A stretch of 64,000 nucleotides of DNA. It comes from Aurantimonadaceae bacterium (lineage in GTDB: Bacteria; Pseudomonadota; Alphaproteobacteria; Rhizobiales; Rhizobiaceae). The DNA lies in contig CANJKV010000003.1 of the NCBI GenBank assembly GCA_947474855.1, forward strand, positions 1 through 64,000, given 5' to 3'. The translations under genes were made by a program, and so were the position numbers. The notes below the pieces were generated by a model. It was not told the DNA's origin, searched no databases, and was given only the letters and a program-made list of their open reading frames with translations. This document shows, piece by piece, positions 44,034 through 52,459 of this stretch (position 1 is the stretch's first letter; each line of letters opens with the position of its first letter).

Positions 44034-45395
44034 ATGGCGAAAAGGGTAGACGATACGACTGCTCACATCTGGGGGCATTCCCCCGAGGATCTGAGGAACG
44101 CGTCCTTCGGCGAGCGCTCGAAGGCGAGACTGTTCACCGGCACGCTCCTCCTGGGAGGGGCCTTCCACGCAACCGTCACGGCCTTCTGCTTGCAGGGGCT
44201 CGGCCTGTCGCTCGCTGCGTCGGTCGCCACCGGTACCCTGAGCAGCCTGCTCTGGATGAGCACCGACCTGACGATCGTCCGCGTGGAGCGGGAGCACAGG
44301 GCGGCCAAGGAGCACTGGGAGGTCGCGGGCGGCGCGCCTCCGACACCGCCGGGACCGGCGAGATACGTCAGGTACGCGGCGGCCTTCGTCTACATGGCGG
44401 GCATCGGGGTCGGCGGCACCATCCAGTTCATGGACGGCAGCATCGACCAGCGCCGCGCCGAGATGCAGGAGGCCATCGACGAGCCGTACAGGACCGCTGC
44501 GGAGCGCGAGTTCGGCAAGATACGCGCGTCCGCCGAGGCGGCCGAGACCTCCGCCGTCGCGGAACTCGGGTCCTTCGACGCCGGGGAGGCGGAAGCCGCC
44601 TCGGCCCATGGGTCCGCCATGGAGGCGCACCTGGGCGAGGCCCGGCGCCTGACCGCGGCGAGGTCCGCCCTTGAGCAGCAATGGGACGCCGTCAGCGCGG
44701 ACGTGGCGAGGCATCGGGCGCTGGCGGCCTGCGAGGTGGAGGGCGTCTCCGCCAACCCGCTCTGCGAGGGCGCCACGGGGGCCGCCGGTCCCGGCGGCAA
44801 CTTCAGGCTCGCGACGCTGGCGGCCGAGGCGGGCGAGGCCCGCCTCCGGGAGATCGACGGGCGGATCGCGGAGACGAAGGCGGCTCTGACCTCCCTCGCC
44901 CCTCCGGTGGCGCCGGAACCGGATCACGCTCGGCGGGACCGGCTCGTCGCGGACGTGAGGGCGGCCGCCGCCGCCAAGGCGGAGACGATCGAGGGCGGGA
45001 ACGCCTTCGTTGAGGCCGCCGTCGCCGGAAACCCCGGCCGGCGCGTCCTCACCGACAACCTGTTCACGAGGATCTCGATCCTCGGCGACCTCTTCGCCGA
45101 GTCCTGGGCCTTCAAGCTGTACGCGTTCCTCCTGGAGGCCGGCATCGTCGCCGTGGAGCTCACCGTCCTCATGGTGGGCGGGATCGGCAGGCCGGGTCTG
45201 CTGGACCTCGCGGCCGAGCACCGGCGGCGGGCCGGGCTGCTGCGGCTGGCCAAGGATTCACTCGGCCTCGCCGCCGACATCGCGGCCGAGCGCAACAACG
45301 TCGTCTTCATGGACAAGTTCCGCCGCGAGACCGAGGCGGACGGCTTCACGATCTTCGGGCGCGGCGACGGGGATGGTCCCCCTGCCGCAGAGTGA
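44034..45395 (+). CDS. DUF4407-like membrane protein with long coiled coil
   Basis: A 453-residue protein. Two helices at about 33-80 (FTGTLLLGGAFHATVTAFCL, ASVATGTLSSLLWMSTDLTI) and a third at about 112-130 are followed by a 220-residue Ala/Glu-rich coiled coil and a last helix at about 360-382 (LYAFLLEAGIVAVELTVLMV). This is the DUF4407 arrangement as I recall it. The coil would lie on one side of the membrane as a long stalk. It is the first gene of a dense operon running to 50186. Confidence 0.75.
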   Translation: MAKRVDDTTAHIWGHSPEDLRNASFGERSKARLFTGTLLLGGAFHATVTAFCLQGLGLSLAASVATGTLSSLLWMSTDLTIVRVEREHRAAKEHWEVAGGAPPTPPGPARYVRYAAAFVYMAGIGVGGTIQFMDGSIDQRRAEMQEAIDEPYRTAAEREFGKIRASAEAAETSAVAELGSFDAGEAEAASAHGSAMEAHLGEARRLTAARSALEQQWDAVSADVARHRALAACEVEGVSANPLCEGATGAAGPGGNFRLATLAAEAGEARLREIDGRIAETKAALTSLAPPVAPEPDHARRDRLVADVRAAAAAKAETIEGGNAFVEAAVAGNPGRRVLTDNLFTRISILGDLFAESWAFKLYAFLLEAGIVAVELTVLMVGGIGRPGLLDLAAEHRRRAGLLRLAKDSLGLAADIAAERNNVVFMDKFRRETEADGFTIFGRGDGDGPPAAE

Positions 45396-45409
45396 GAAGG
45401 AGAAGGCAG

Positions 45410-45982
45410 ATGAACAACGACCGACTCGGCGGCGGCGGGCGTGGGACGCTCGTCACCGTCCGCGGGCAGGGAAGCCATGACCTCGCCCGTGCCCCCGTCG
45501 CCAGGCGCGACTCGGGCCTCGGCTACTTCGAGAACAGGCGGAACAACCGCCAGCGGGCGCTGGACCACGCCGAGATCGTGCGCGAGGTCGACCGCCGCAA
45601 GTGGGAGCAGGCCGCGGACGTGGAGCTCCTGGACGGCGAGGCCCGGGCGGAGGAAGCCAAGCTCCTCATCGTGGGGCGCGTCTTCGAGGCGACAGGCGAG
45701 GCGTCCGAGCAGATCCGCGCGCTCGGTGGCGACACCAAGCGGAGGATCGTCGAGGCGACGGGCGACTCCGTCGTCGCGCTGGGCGAGGCGGGAACCAGGA
45801 TCGACGCCAAGATCTCGTCGTCGGACATGCATCCCGCCGTGAAGGGCTTCGCCCAGAACGCCATGGCCGGGATGATGGCCGCGGCTGCCGAGGGGATCGT
45901 CGCCAGCGGGTACGAGGCGATCAGGAACGTCGACCGCAAGGTCGACAGCATCAACTCCTCGCGCTTCGCGCCGAAGGACTGA
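45410..45982 (+). CDS. helical cytoplasmic protein of the same operon
   Basis: A 190-residue protein with a charged, helical middle (NRQRALDHAEIVREVDRRKW, ELLDGEARAEEAKLL) and an Ala-rich amphipathic end (NAMAGMMAAAAEGIVASGYE). There is no signal peptide. A GAAGGAG site precedes ATG 45410, 14 bases after the previous stop. No known family is recognised; it may associate with the coiled-coil membrane protein. Confidence 0.7.
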   Translation: MNNDRLGGGGRGTLVTVRGQGSHDLARAPVARRDSGLGYFENRRNNRQRALDHAEIVREVDRRKWEQAADVELLDGEARAEEAKLLIVGRVFEATGEASEQIRALGGDTKRRIVEATGDSVVALGEAGTRIDAKISSSDMHPAVKGFAQNAMAGMMAAAAEGIVASGYEAIRNVDRKVDSINSSRFAPKD

Positions 45983-46067
45983 GACGTGCGGGGCGGACGA
46001 TGTGCCGCCCCGCATTCCCGCTGCCGGAAACGGCCCGGCAGTCCCACCGGAACGAAGGATCCGAACC

Positions 46068-46907
46068 ATGACCGGACCAGCGGATACCCTGCCAAGCCCT
46101 CCCACCGCACCACACATCGCGGGCGCTCTCTCCCGCCGCGTAGCGGTCATGGCGCGCGCGATCGCCCAGATGCTCCGCGTTGCGGGCGCCATGCTCCTGT
46201 TCTGGGCCGGAGGTCCGGCCGCGGCGGGTCCGTCGGTGACGGTGACGGCGAACGGCCGCCACCCGTCGCAGCTCCAGTGGGACGGCGTGCGCGTCTACTG
46301 GCTGCCCTTCGACGTCAGCACGATCTCGGCCGCCGACCTCGTGGCCTGCGCCGTGCAGGACCGGGTGGCGTGCTCCGGAGTGCCCTGCCCCGACGCCGAT
46401 CGATGCGAGTTCGAGCTCCCGTCCGTGGACGCGTCGCGGCCGTTCGCCCTCATCGTTTATGACTGGGACGGGCTGCTCGAGGACGAGGTCTCGGCCGCCG
46501 CCCGCGGCCTCTCGGTCGGTTCCGACGCAGTGGCCTCTCTCAAGGGCCTCGTCGCCGACCCGGCCTGGGGCGCGCGCGCCGACGGCGCCGCCGACGCGGC
46601 CTCGGGCCTTCTCGCGGCGGCCTCGGACGCGCTCGGCGAGGCGAACGGGCGGCGCCTCGAGTTCATGGACGCGGCCATCCTCGTCCCCTCGCCCGACATG
46701 GCGGACCAGCCCGCCCTCGCCGCGCTCGTCCGCGAGCACGTGGGGGCCGCCGCCCGCCTCGACGGCTCGGTCCTCGGCGTGCGCCGCCTCCGGGGCCCGA
46801 TCGCAACCCTCACCTACGCCGACTGCGTGTGGCCGAGCCCGGCCTGCGCCCTCGCCTACGCCGACATCGAGTTCAAGGAGAAGGAGAAGGACCATGAAGC
46901 GGACTAG
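46068..46907 (+). CDS. exported protein with cysteine pairs
   Basis: A 279-residue protein with an N-terminal hydrophobic helix after a basic region (MARAIAQMLRVAGAMLLFWA, cleavage plausible after AAAG). The mature part has strand-rich segments (PSVTVTANGRHPSQLQWDGV, FALIVYDWDGLLEDE) and five or six cysteines that could form disulfides. The family is unknown. It ends 14 bases inside the next gene, so the two are translationally coupled. ATG 46068 is preceded by a weak site; a second Met at residue 28 is also possible. Confidence 0.65.
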   Translation: MTGPADTLPSPPTAPHIAGALSRRVAVMARAIAQMLRVAGAMLLFWAGGPAAAGPSVTVTANGRHPSQLQWDGVRVYWLPFDVSTISAADLVACAVQDRVACSGVPCPDADRCEFELPSVDASRPFALIVYDWDGLLEDEVSAAARGLSVGSDAVASLKGLVADPAWGARADGAADAASGLLAAASDALGEANGRRLEFMDAAILVPSPDMADQPALAALVREHVGAAARLDGSVLGVRRLRGPIATLTYADCVWPSPACALAYADIEFKEKEKDHEAD

Positions 46908-47562
46908 ACGCGAATTCCTCGTCGGCGCGGCCATCCTCGGAGCGGCGGCCCTGTTCGGGTTCGGCGGGGACGCCCGGGCGGCGCCCCGGGGCGGGAGTGG
47001 CCCCAAGGTCATCACTCCCCCGACCGTGAGGACGGCGAGGAGCTCGGCGGTGCGGGCCTCGGCCGCCGCGGGGGGACACCTCCACAAGCACGTCGGCGCC
47101 TCGCCCGCGTACCTCGCCTCCCGCACGCAGTCGATGGACATGAGGTTCTCCTTCGAGGCCGCGGCGAGGCGGGGGCGGAAGGGACGGAAGGCGGCCGAGG
47201 CGCTCTCCCAGTTCAGGGCGCGGCCCTCCCGGATCAGCTCGTTCCGCAACGGCCCGACAATGGACCGGATCTACGAGCAGGCGATGCGCCGCGAGAGGGC
47301 GCAGGTCGCGGCCTGGGCACGGACCGCGAAGCCGGGCGACAGCTATAGGCTCGGGTTCTCGTCCGCAAAGCCCGTCGGCACGGTCTACACGACGATGCCG
47401 GGATCCGGCACGGGCCGCCACGCGCCTGCTTCGCGGGGCGAGTTCATCCTCCGCAAGGGCGGCTCCGCGGGTGTCTACCCGCACACGGCCAAGCTCTTCG
47501 TCGGACGCGAGGCCCCGACGCGCCGGGCGGGCGCCGCGACCGACCGCAAGGCGGCAAGGTGA
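46894..47562 (+). CDS. Tat-exported basic protein
   Basis: A 222-residue protein starting KRTRREFLVGAAILGAAALF, a twin-arginine signal with the RRxFL core, cleaved near ARAAP. The mature protein is rich in Arg, Ala and Ser with no recognised domain. The fold is unclear, and the high basic charge could suit binding to nucleic acid or cell wall. It overlaps the previous gene by 14 bases and is followed 13 bases later by a small acidic protein gene. Confidence 0.68.
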   Translation: MKRTRREFLVGAAILGAAALFGFGGDARAAPRGGSGPKVITPPTVRTARSSAVRASAAAGGHLHKHVGASPAYLASRTQSMDMRFSFEAAARRGRKGRKAAEALSQFRARPSRISSFRNGPTMDRIYEQAMRRERAQVAAWARTAKPGDSYRLGFSSAKPVGTVYTTMPGSGTGRHAPASRGEFILRKGGSAGVYPHTAKLFVGREAPTRRAGAATDRKAAR

Positions 47563-47574
47563 GGGAGAGGCGAG

Positions 47575-47847
47575 ATGGAAATCGGACGCGAACTGCTCGA
47601 GCGCCTTTCCGGCGAGGTGTTCCACGAGACGGCGGACCTCGACGGCGACCTCGGTCCCACGCTCGACGCCTTCCTCGACACCCTCGACCCGACGGAGCGA
47701 CGCGCCCTGCGAGACGAGCTCGTTTCGCTGGCGGGGGCGGGCGAGGAGGAGCGGCGGGAGCGCCTCGACGAGATCGGCTTCGCCTGGGAGTTCGACGACG
47801 GGGCGGGCTTCCTCTCGACCCTCGCGCAGGTCCTCGACGACGAGTGA
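47575..47847 (+). CDS. small acidic protein
   Basis: A 90-residue acidic helical protein (ELLERLSGEVFHETADLDGD, TLDPTERRALRDELVSL). Its acidity contrasts with the basic exported protein encoded just upstream, so it might be a partner or chaperone for it; this is inference. GAGAGGCGAG precedes the ATG. No family is recognised. Confidence 0.68.
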   Translation: MEIGRELLERLSGEVFHETADLDGDLGPTLDAFLDTLDPTERRALRDELVSLAGAGEEERRERLDEIGFAWEFDDGAGFLSTLAQVLDDE

Positions 47848-47967
47848 GGCCAAGGGGGCGGGTTCCGACCCGTCTCCACGACCGCCCCTCAGCGGATCGC
47901 CGCAGGCCAGCGGCGGTCCGGCCAACGGCAGCTTTCCGCACGAACGGGCACGACGAAGGGAGAACGC

Positions 47968-48714
47968 ATGATGCCGCCCCTCAAGCCGCCGCTCCGCGGG
48001 ATCGGCGAACCGCCCCCCTGGCCCGCGCCGCCACTCTATCCCGGCGACTGGCTCGACCTGCCCGACGATGTGGTGGCGCGGACGGGGAGCCTCCTGGAGC
48101 GCTTCGCGGACGCGCGGGCCTTCCCGAACCTGACGGGACGCTTCCTGCGCATGCGGGCCCTGCGCCTGCCCTTCTATCCCGGCTGGACGCTCCTGGAGAT
48201 CCTGGGCCGGCCGCTCGGCAAGCGCCTCGGCGTGGCCCGCGTCCTCCTTGGAAGCGAGAGGCCCCTGCTCCTCAACGGATCGGCGGGCATCCTCCACATG
48301 GTCAACTCCAAACATCTCGAGGGCCTCGACGACCCGGCGACGGTCCGGCACTACCTGCGCTTCTTCTGTAGCTGCGTCCACGGCGAGGAAGGGGGCGGCA
48401 CCCGCTTCCAGGTCGTCGAGGGCATGGACGAGATCCCGCCGGAGATGGTGCGTCCCGGCAAGGTCGAGACCGTGTCCGCTGCGGTCCGCCCGATCGAGGA
48501 GGTCGACGGCCCGTCCGCCCTCCTCGCGACGCTCGTCTACGGAGGGAGCCTCTTCCGCTCGCTCATGAGGATCGACTCCTCGGGAATGGTGGTGATGGAG
48601 GACGACGAGCCGATCGCGGAGGACGTGTTCCGCCTGCGCGAGTGCTTCGACGGACCCTGGCAGATGCACCCCCACGAGATCGTGCCCCACCAACCCAAAC
48701 CGGAGACGGAGTGA
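47968..48714 (+). CDS. hypothetical protein of the same operon
   Basis: A 248-residue soluble protein with a Pro-rich start (PLKPPLRGIGEPPPWPAPPL), a central alpha/beta part (VLLGSERPLLLNGSAGILHM) and CSCVHGEEGGGTRF. No signal peptide or membrane helix is present. It ends in a GTGA overlap with the VirD4-like gene, so the two are coupled. The combination of GERPLLLNGSAG-like and HG motifs matches nothing I know. Confidence 0.68.
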   Translation: MMPPLKPPLRGIGEPPPWPAPPLYPGDWLDLPDDVVARTGSLLERFADARAFPNLTGRFLRMRALRLPFYPGWTLLEILGRPLGKRLGVARVLLGSERPLLLNGSAGILHMVNSKHLEGLDDPATVRHYLRFFCSCVHGEEGGGTRFQVVEGMDEIPPEMVRPGKVETVSAAVRPIEEVDGPSALLATLVYGGSLFRSLMRIDSSGMVVMEDDEPIAEDVFRLRECFDGPWQMHPHEIVPHQPKPETE

Positions 48715-50186
48715 TCGCCATGGCAGACGGAACGAACGGGCCGGGGACGCGCCGGGGCGTGATCGTGGGGCGAGAGGCCGCCGGGAGGCCGTCCATCGGC
48801 TTCGCGACCCGGCCGCGGCCGGAGGGTCCCGGCACGGCGGTCGGGGCGCCGCTCGACGGGCACGCCATCGCGATCGCCCCGACGGGCGCCGGCAAGCTGC
48901 TCTCCCTCGTCGTCCCCTGGACGCTCGGCTGGCCCGACGAGGGATCGGTCCTCGTGGTCGACCCGAAGGGCGAGGCGGCGGCGGTGACGGCGCGCGCCCG
49001 GGCACGGCGCGGCTCCGCCGTCCACGTCGTCGACCCGTTCCGCGTCAGCGGCCTGCGCCCATCGCCGTGCAACCCACTCCGGTTCATCGATCCCGACAGC
49101 GAGGACCTCCTCGACGACGCGAGAGCCGTGGCGGAGATGATGCTTCCTGAGCGTCACGACGTGCGGGACGCGTTCTGGCGCAGCCGGGCGCTTTGGTTCG
49201 TGACGACGGCGATCGTCCACGTCATGAGGGAGCGCAAGCCGCCGGAGCGGACCCTCGTGTCGGTTCGGGACGTCGTGTTCGGGTGGGCGCGGTCCATGAG
49301 GCGCGGCGAGCAGTTGCCGGGGGCGGCGGCGACGGCCCTGAAGCTTGAGGGCGACGATCCCGAGGTGAGGCGCGCCGCGGAGACGATGGAGCTCGGGTCG
49401 CCGGAGACGGTCGGCGGGATCCTCCACTACGCGCTCGAGGCGGTCGGCTTCATCCGCGGGGAGCCCGTGGAGCGCAGCCTCGAGTGCGGGGGCGTGGACT
49501 TCGAGTCCTTCGCGAGGGGCGATCCGACGACCTGCTTCCTCGTCCTGCCGCCCCACCTCCTGAAAACCCACGCGCCGCTGCTGCGCCTGTGGTCGTGGGC
49601 GTTCCTTTCGTCGGTCCAGCGGCGGACCCGCCCGCCCGCGGGCAGGACGCTGTTCGTCGTCGACGAGGCCGCCCAGCTCGGTCACTACGGCCCCCTCCTC
49701 ACGGCGGTCACGTTGCTTCGCGGCTACGGCCTGTCCACCCTCTCGCTCTGGCAGGACGGGGCGCAGCTCCGCTCCGCCTATCCCGACGATTGGAGGACGA
49801 TGGTCAACAACTGCCGGACGCTCGCCTGCTTCGGGGCGCGGACCGATGCGGGCTGGCGCGACGCGCTCGACACGCTGGGGATGGCGGGGTGCACCCGGTC
49901 GGAGGCGGAGGGACGGATCCTCGTGCTCTCGGACGGGCGGGAGCGGCTGCTCGACCGCATCGACTACCGGACGGATCCGCTCTTCGAGGGCGAGTTCGAC
50001 CCGAACCCGTTCCACGAGGCCGACGCGGGACCGATCGTCAGGCCGCGGACGAAGCGGCGCAAGCCGCGACGCCCGGCGGCCCGCCCCGGAGGCACGAGGA
50101 GACGCGTCGACCCCGACCTCGCCCGCGAGTACGATGCCGTCAAGGCGCAGGTGATGGCGCTCTGGGAGCCGGAAGCCGTGTTCTGA
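48711..50186 (+). CDS. VirD4/TraG-like coupling ATPase without membrane anchor
   Basis: A 491-residue ATPase. Walker A APTGAGKLLSLVVPW is at about 58-72, then the TraG family signature VLVVDPKGEAAAVTARAR and ALWFVTTAIVHV. Walker B is RTLFVVDEAAQLG, followed by TLSLWQDGAQLRSAYPDDWR, the usual end of the ATPase core. The N-terminal two-helix anchor of VirD4 is missing. The last 60 residues are basic. Coupling proteins pump DNA or protein substrates into a secretion channel. No VirB, relaxase or mating genes occur nearby, so the substrate and channel are unknown. The GTG start is chosen for GGAGAC; ATG 48720 is the alternative. Confidence 0.8.
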   Translation: MIAMADGTNGPGTRRGVIVGREAAGRPSIGFATRPRPEGPGTAVGAPLDGHAIAIAPTGAGKLLSLVVPWTLGWPDEGSVLVVDPKGEAAAVTARARARRGSAVHVVDPFRVSGLRPSPCNPLRFIDPDSEDLLDDARAVAEMMLPERHDVRDAFWRSRALWFVTTAIVHVMRERKPPERTLVSVRDVVFGWARSMRRGEQLPGAAATALKLEGDDPEVRRAAETMELGSPETVGGILHYALEAVGFIRGEPVERSLECGGVDFESFARGDPTTCFLVLPPHLLKTHAPLLRLWSWAFLSSVQRRTRPPAGRTLFVVDEAAQLGHYGPLLTAVTLLRGYGLSTLSLWQDGAQLRSAYPDDWRTMVNNCRTLACFGARTDAGWRDALDTLGMAGCTRSEAEGRILVLSDGRERLLDRIDYRTDPLFEGEFDPNPFHEADAGPIVRPRTKRRKPRRPAARPGGTRRRVDPDLAREYDAVKAQVMALWEPEAVF

Positions 50187-50263
50187 ATGTTGACCGCAGT
50201 CGCGCTGCACAACCGATCAGAATGCAAAGCTGTCGGGGATCTGAATGACGAACTCGAGGCACG

Positions 50264-50340
50264 ATGTTGATCGACAGAGCCTATTGACACGCTTGCAGCC
50301 AACTCGCTCCACAGGTCATCGCGCTGATCGACGTCGAAAC
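50264..50340 (+). repeat. 80-nt structured repeat, copy D (left of dprA-like gene)
   Basis: TTGATCGACAGAGCCTATTG to CACAGGTCATCGCGCTGATC and GACGTCGAAAC. It is the most diverged copy, and together with copy E it forms inverted flanks around the DprA-like gene. Confidence 0.5.
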
Positions 50341-50375
50341 TGCGGCCCCATGCCAATCGCACAGCCAAAGGAAAC

Positions 50376-51428
50376 ATGACGGTTGCACCAAACGACTTTC
50401 GCCGGGACAAACCCAAGATATGGGTCGGGATGAACACGTTGAATCAAAGCCGCCCCTCCGCGAGGAATGAGCAGCTGTCACAAGCTTTGATCGACCCCGA
50501 TAAGATCGCCTTCCTTGCGCTGGCTTCGATCGAAGGTGTAGGCGCGGAAAGCCTCGCCTCCATTGCAGGCAGCGGGCAGACGTTTGAGTCGGTCTTGTCT
50601 GTCGAAATCCAGCATGAAGCGATCGAGCTTTTGCGGCGGCACGGCGCTCGGATCGACAGCGCCTCTTGGGCTGATTGGCGGAGCGTACGGGCTCGAGCCA
50701 TTGCAAGAGCTCGCCACTGGGCTGATGGTTTTGCCCGAGACGGCACACACGTCGTGTTCCGGCATGAAGATGCGTTTCCGAAACGCCTGCTGGATCTGTC
50801 CAGTCCTCCGTACTGGCTGTTCGTCAGGGGTAGCCTATCGGCTCTGTCGGTACCGTCGATTTCCGTCGTCGGCACGCGAAACCCGAGCGAGGACGGCCGA
50901 TGGCTGACGAAGTACGTTGGTGCAAGCCTGTCGATCTGGAACGCGGCAACCGTGAGCGGCTTGGCGGTCGGCGTTGACCAACTCGCCCACGAAGCTTCCA
51001 TCCGCGCTGGCGTTCCGACTGTTGCCGTCCTCGGATCAGGAATTCTCTCGGACCATGCCCCGGGCGCAGGAGATCTACGCGGACGCATCATCGAAGGCGG
51101 GGGCGCGATCGCGACGGAGTACCTGCCTGATGAAGGCCACAGTGCGAAGAACCTCGTTCGCCGAAACCGACTTCAGGCGGCGCTCGGAAGGGTTCTCATA
51201 CCAACCGAGTGGAATTCAAGGAGTGGAACCGCCCATACGGTAAGGTTCGCCACCCAGCTCCGAAGGCCGATAGCGCTCCTTCGACTGCCGGACTGGGATG
51301 AAGGCCGCGTAACGCCGACGATGGGTTGCGGCCTGGAGACCGGACGCATGTTTACGATCCCCGGAGAGGATGAGGCATTCCGCAGCTTCGTTCGAGACGC
51401 ACTTGCCGGGCCTTTGGGATCGGCTTGA
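50376..51428 (+). CDS. DprA/SMF-like protein
   Basis: A 350-residue protein. A short N-terminal helical part is followed by the SMF Rossmann fold: PSISVVGTRNPSEDGRWLTK, ATVSGLAVGVDQLAHEASIR, VPTVAVLGSGILSDHAPGAG, GAIATEYLPDEG and LVRRNRLQAALGRVLIPTEW. DprA loads RecA on incoming single-stranded DNA; solitary relatives occur in mobile and defence DNA. Here the gene is bordered by inverted repeat copies D and E, so it may have moved as a unit. AAGGA precedes ATG 50376. It is not near comEC or other uptake genes. Confidence 0.82.
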   Translation: MTVAPNDFRRDKPKIWVGMNTLNQSRPSARNEQLSQALIDPDKIAFLALASIEGVGAESLASIAGSGQTFESVLSVEIQHEAIELLRRHGARIDSASWADWRSVRARAIARARHWADGFARDGTHVVFRHEDAFPKRLLDLSSPPYWLFVRGSLSALSVPSISVVGTRNPSEDGRWLTKYVGASLSIWNAATVSGLAVGVDQLAHEASIRAGVPTVAVLGSGILSDHAPGAGDLRGRIIEGGGAIATEYLPDEGHSAKNLVRRNRLQAALGRVLIPTEWNSRSGTAHTVRFATQLRRPIALLRLPDWDEGRVTPTMGCGLETGRMFTIPGEDEAFRSFVRDALAGPLGSA

Positions 51429-51505
51429 AGCTTCGACGCCGATCAGCGCGGTATCCTGTCAGCCGGGTTGACCCGAGGCGGCTTGGCCCCGCTCGACGAT
51501 CAATC
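51428..51505 (-). repeat. 80-nt structured repeat, copy E (right of dprA-like gene)
   Basis: Read on the minus strand: ATTGATCGTCGAGCGGGGCC to CTGACAGGATACCGCGCTGA and TCGGCGTCGAAGCTT. It overlaps the dprA-like stop codon at 51426-51428, in opposite orientation to copy D. Confidence 0.55.
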
Positions 51506-51609
51506 GTCAGAGCGAGCCGTGCATCTGCGTTGCACCGCCGATTCCCTGAAACGAAGAGCTTCGCCGCCGAGCGTCATGGAATCCAGCCTGCCTTGGACGG
51601 CCTGCCCTG

Positions 51610-51789
51610 TCATTTCACTTCGTAGACCCTCACGACATCGCTCTCGACGTCTTCGCGATCGAATATGAACGCATCAGGATCGGTGATGTAGCCGAGCTCC
51701 GCTTCGCTCGCGTCCTCAGCCTCCACTTCCCAGATCTCCCGGACGATCACGCGCAGCTCGACTCGGTACTTCTTCATTGCCCTCGGCAT
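51610..51789 (-). CDS. small hypothetical protein
   Basis: A 59-residue protein, basic in the first third and acidic in the rest (KKYRVELRVIVREIWEVEAE, DPDAFIFDREDVESDVVRVY). A strong AGGAGG precedes ATG 51789. The alternating strand and helix suggest a compact fold. No family is recognised; small acidic proteins in such places are often antitoxins or anti-defence factors, but nothing more can be said. Confidence 0.65.
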   Translation of the reverse strand: MPRAMKKYRVELRVIVREIWEVEAEDASEAELGYITDPDAFIFDREDVESDVVRVYEVK

Positions 51790-52165
51790 GGAAGCGGCCT
51801 CCTGACATCGACAAGTGGGAACTCGCACTCGATCCGATGCGCCCGGCATCTCGCCGTCCATGCATCGGGATGGTCAGCTTTCTTGGATGGCCCCTGTTGC
51901 ACCCCGGCATCGGCACGCTCGACAGGTCACCATGCCGATCGGCAACTTGCGCATCCTGGCGGCGGCGCACGGGCTTGACCCCATCCTGTTCCCGAGGAGA
52001 TCGTTCCGGAAGCGCGATTCAAGCCAGCCTGCGTTCACGCGCCATGCGGGCTCCCAAGCGACCTCCTGGTGATGCCGCACGTGGACAAGGCGGCTCGCAA
52101 CCGTCGCCGCGCGAGCGCACCGCAGCGGTGAGATCCTCGAGGCCGCAAGCTGCGGAAATGCCCCG
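51790..52165. other. intergenic region
   Basis: 376 bases. The plus-strand frame at 51932-52072 begins like a small protein (PIGNLRILAAAHGLDPILFP) but has no partner, binding site or family and is not called. Confidence 0.35.
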
Positions 52166-52459
52166 CTAGGCCTCCGTCGCCGCGGATGGACTTCCCATGG
52201 CGACAGGTTTCGAACTGCCGGATACCCCGACGAGGATCGTCCCGTCGCCGGCATCGAGAAAGATGGCTCCCGCCATCTCGAGCGCGGTCCTGATGCGGGC
52301 GACGCTCGACGCCCGCGGGACGTGGCCGCTTCCCTCGAACTCGTTGAGCAGGTTCCTGCCGCACTCGGCCAGGCGGCACAGCTCCGTCTGCGAGAGCCCG
52401 AGCATCGCGCGGGCGCCGCGGCAGGCGATCCCGTCGATGCGTCCGGCGGGGCGCAGCAT
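52166..52459 (-). CDS. XRE-type regulator
   Basis: A 97-residue protein whose middle is a Cro/CI helix-turn-helix: ARAMLGLSQTELCRLAECGR, NLLNEFEGSG, and SVARIRTALEMAGAIFLDAG. The last 20 residues are low-complexity. ATG 52459 is the nearest start with the usual short lead-in; no good binding site is visible, and a GTG further upstream is possible. The conserved repeat block 52601-52655 lies about 150 bases beyond the start. Targets are unknown. Confidence 0.7.
   Translation of the reverse strand: MLRPAGRIDGIACRGARAMLGLSQTELCRLAECGRNLLNEFEGSGHVPRASSVARIRTALEMAGAIFLDAGDGTILVGVSGSSKPVAMGSPSAATEA

Noticed and set aside
48765-48925. Loss of the Ser/Thr after the Walker lysine in the VirD4-like protein as a sign of inactivity
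   Set aside because: Coupling ATPases often have a residue other than Ser/Thr there (GK followed by G or a hydrophobic residue), so it is not evidence of a dead enzyme.
51932-52072. Plus-strand frame starting PIGNLRILAAAHGLDPILFP
   Set aside because: It begins like a protein, but has no binding site, loses character after 30 residues and has no partner.
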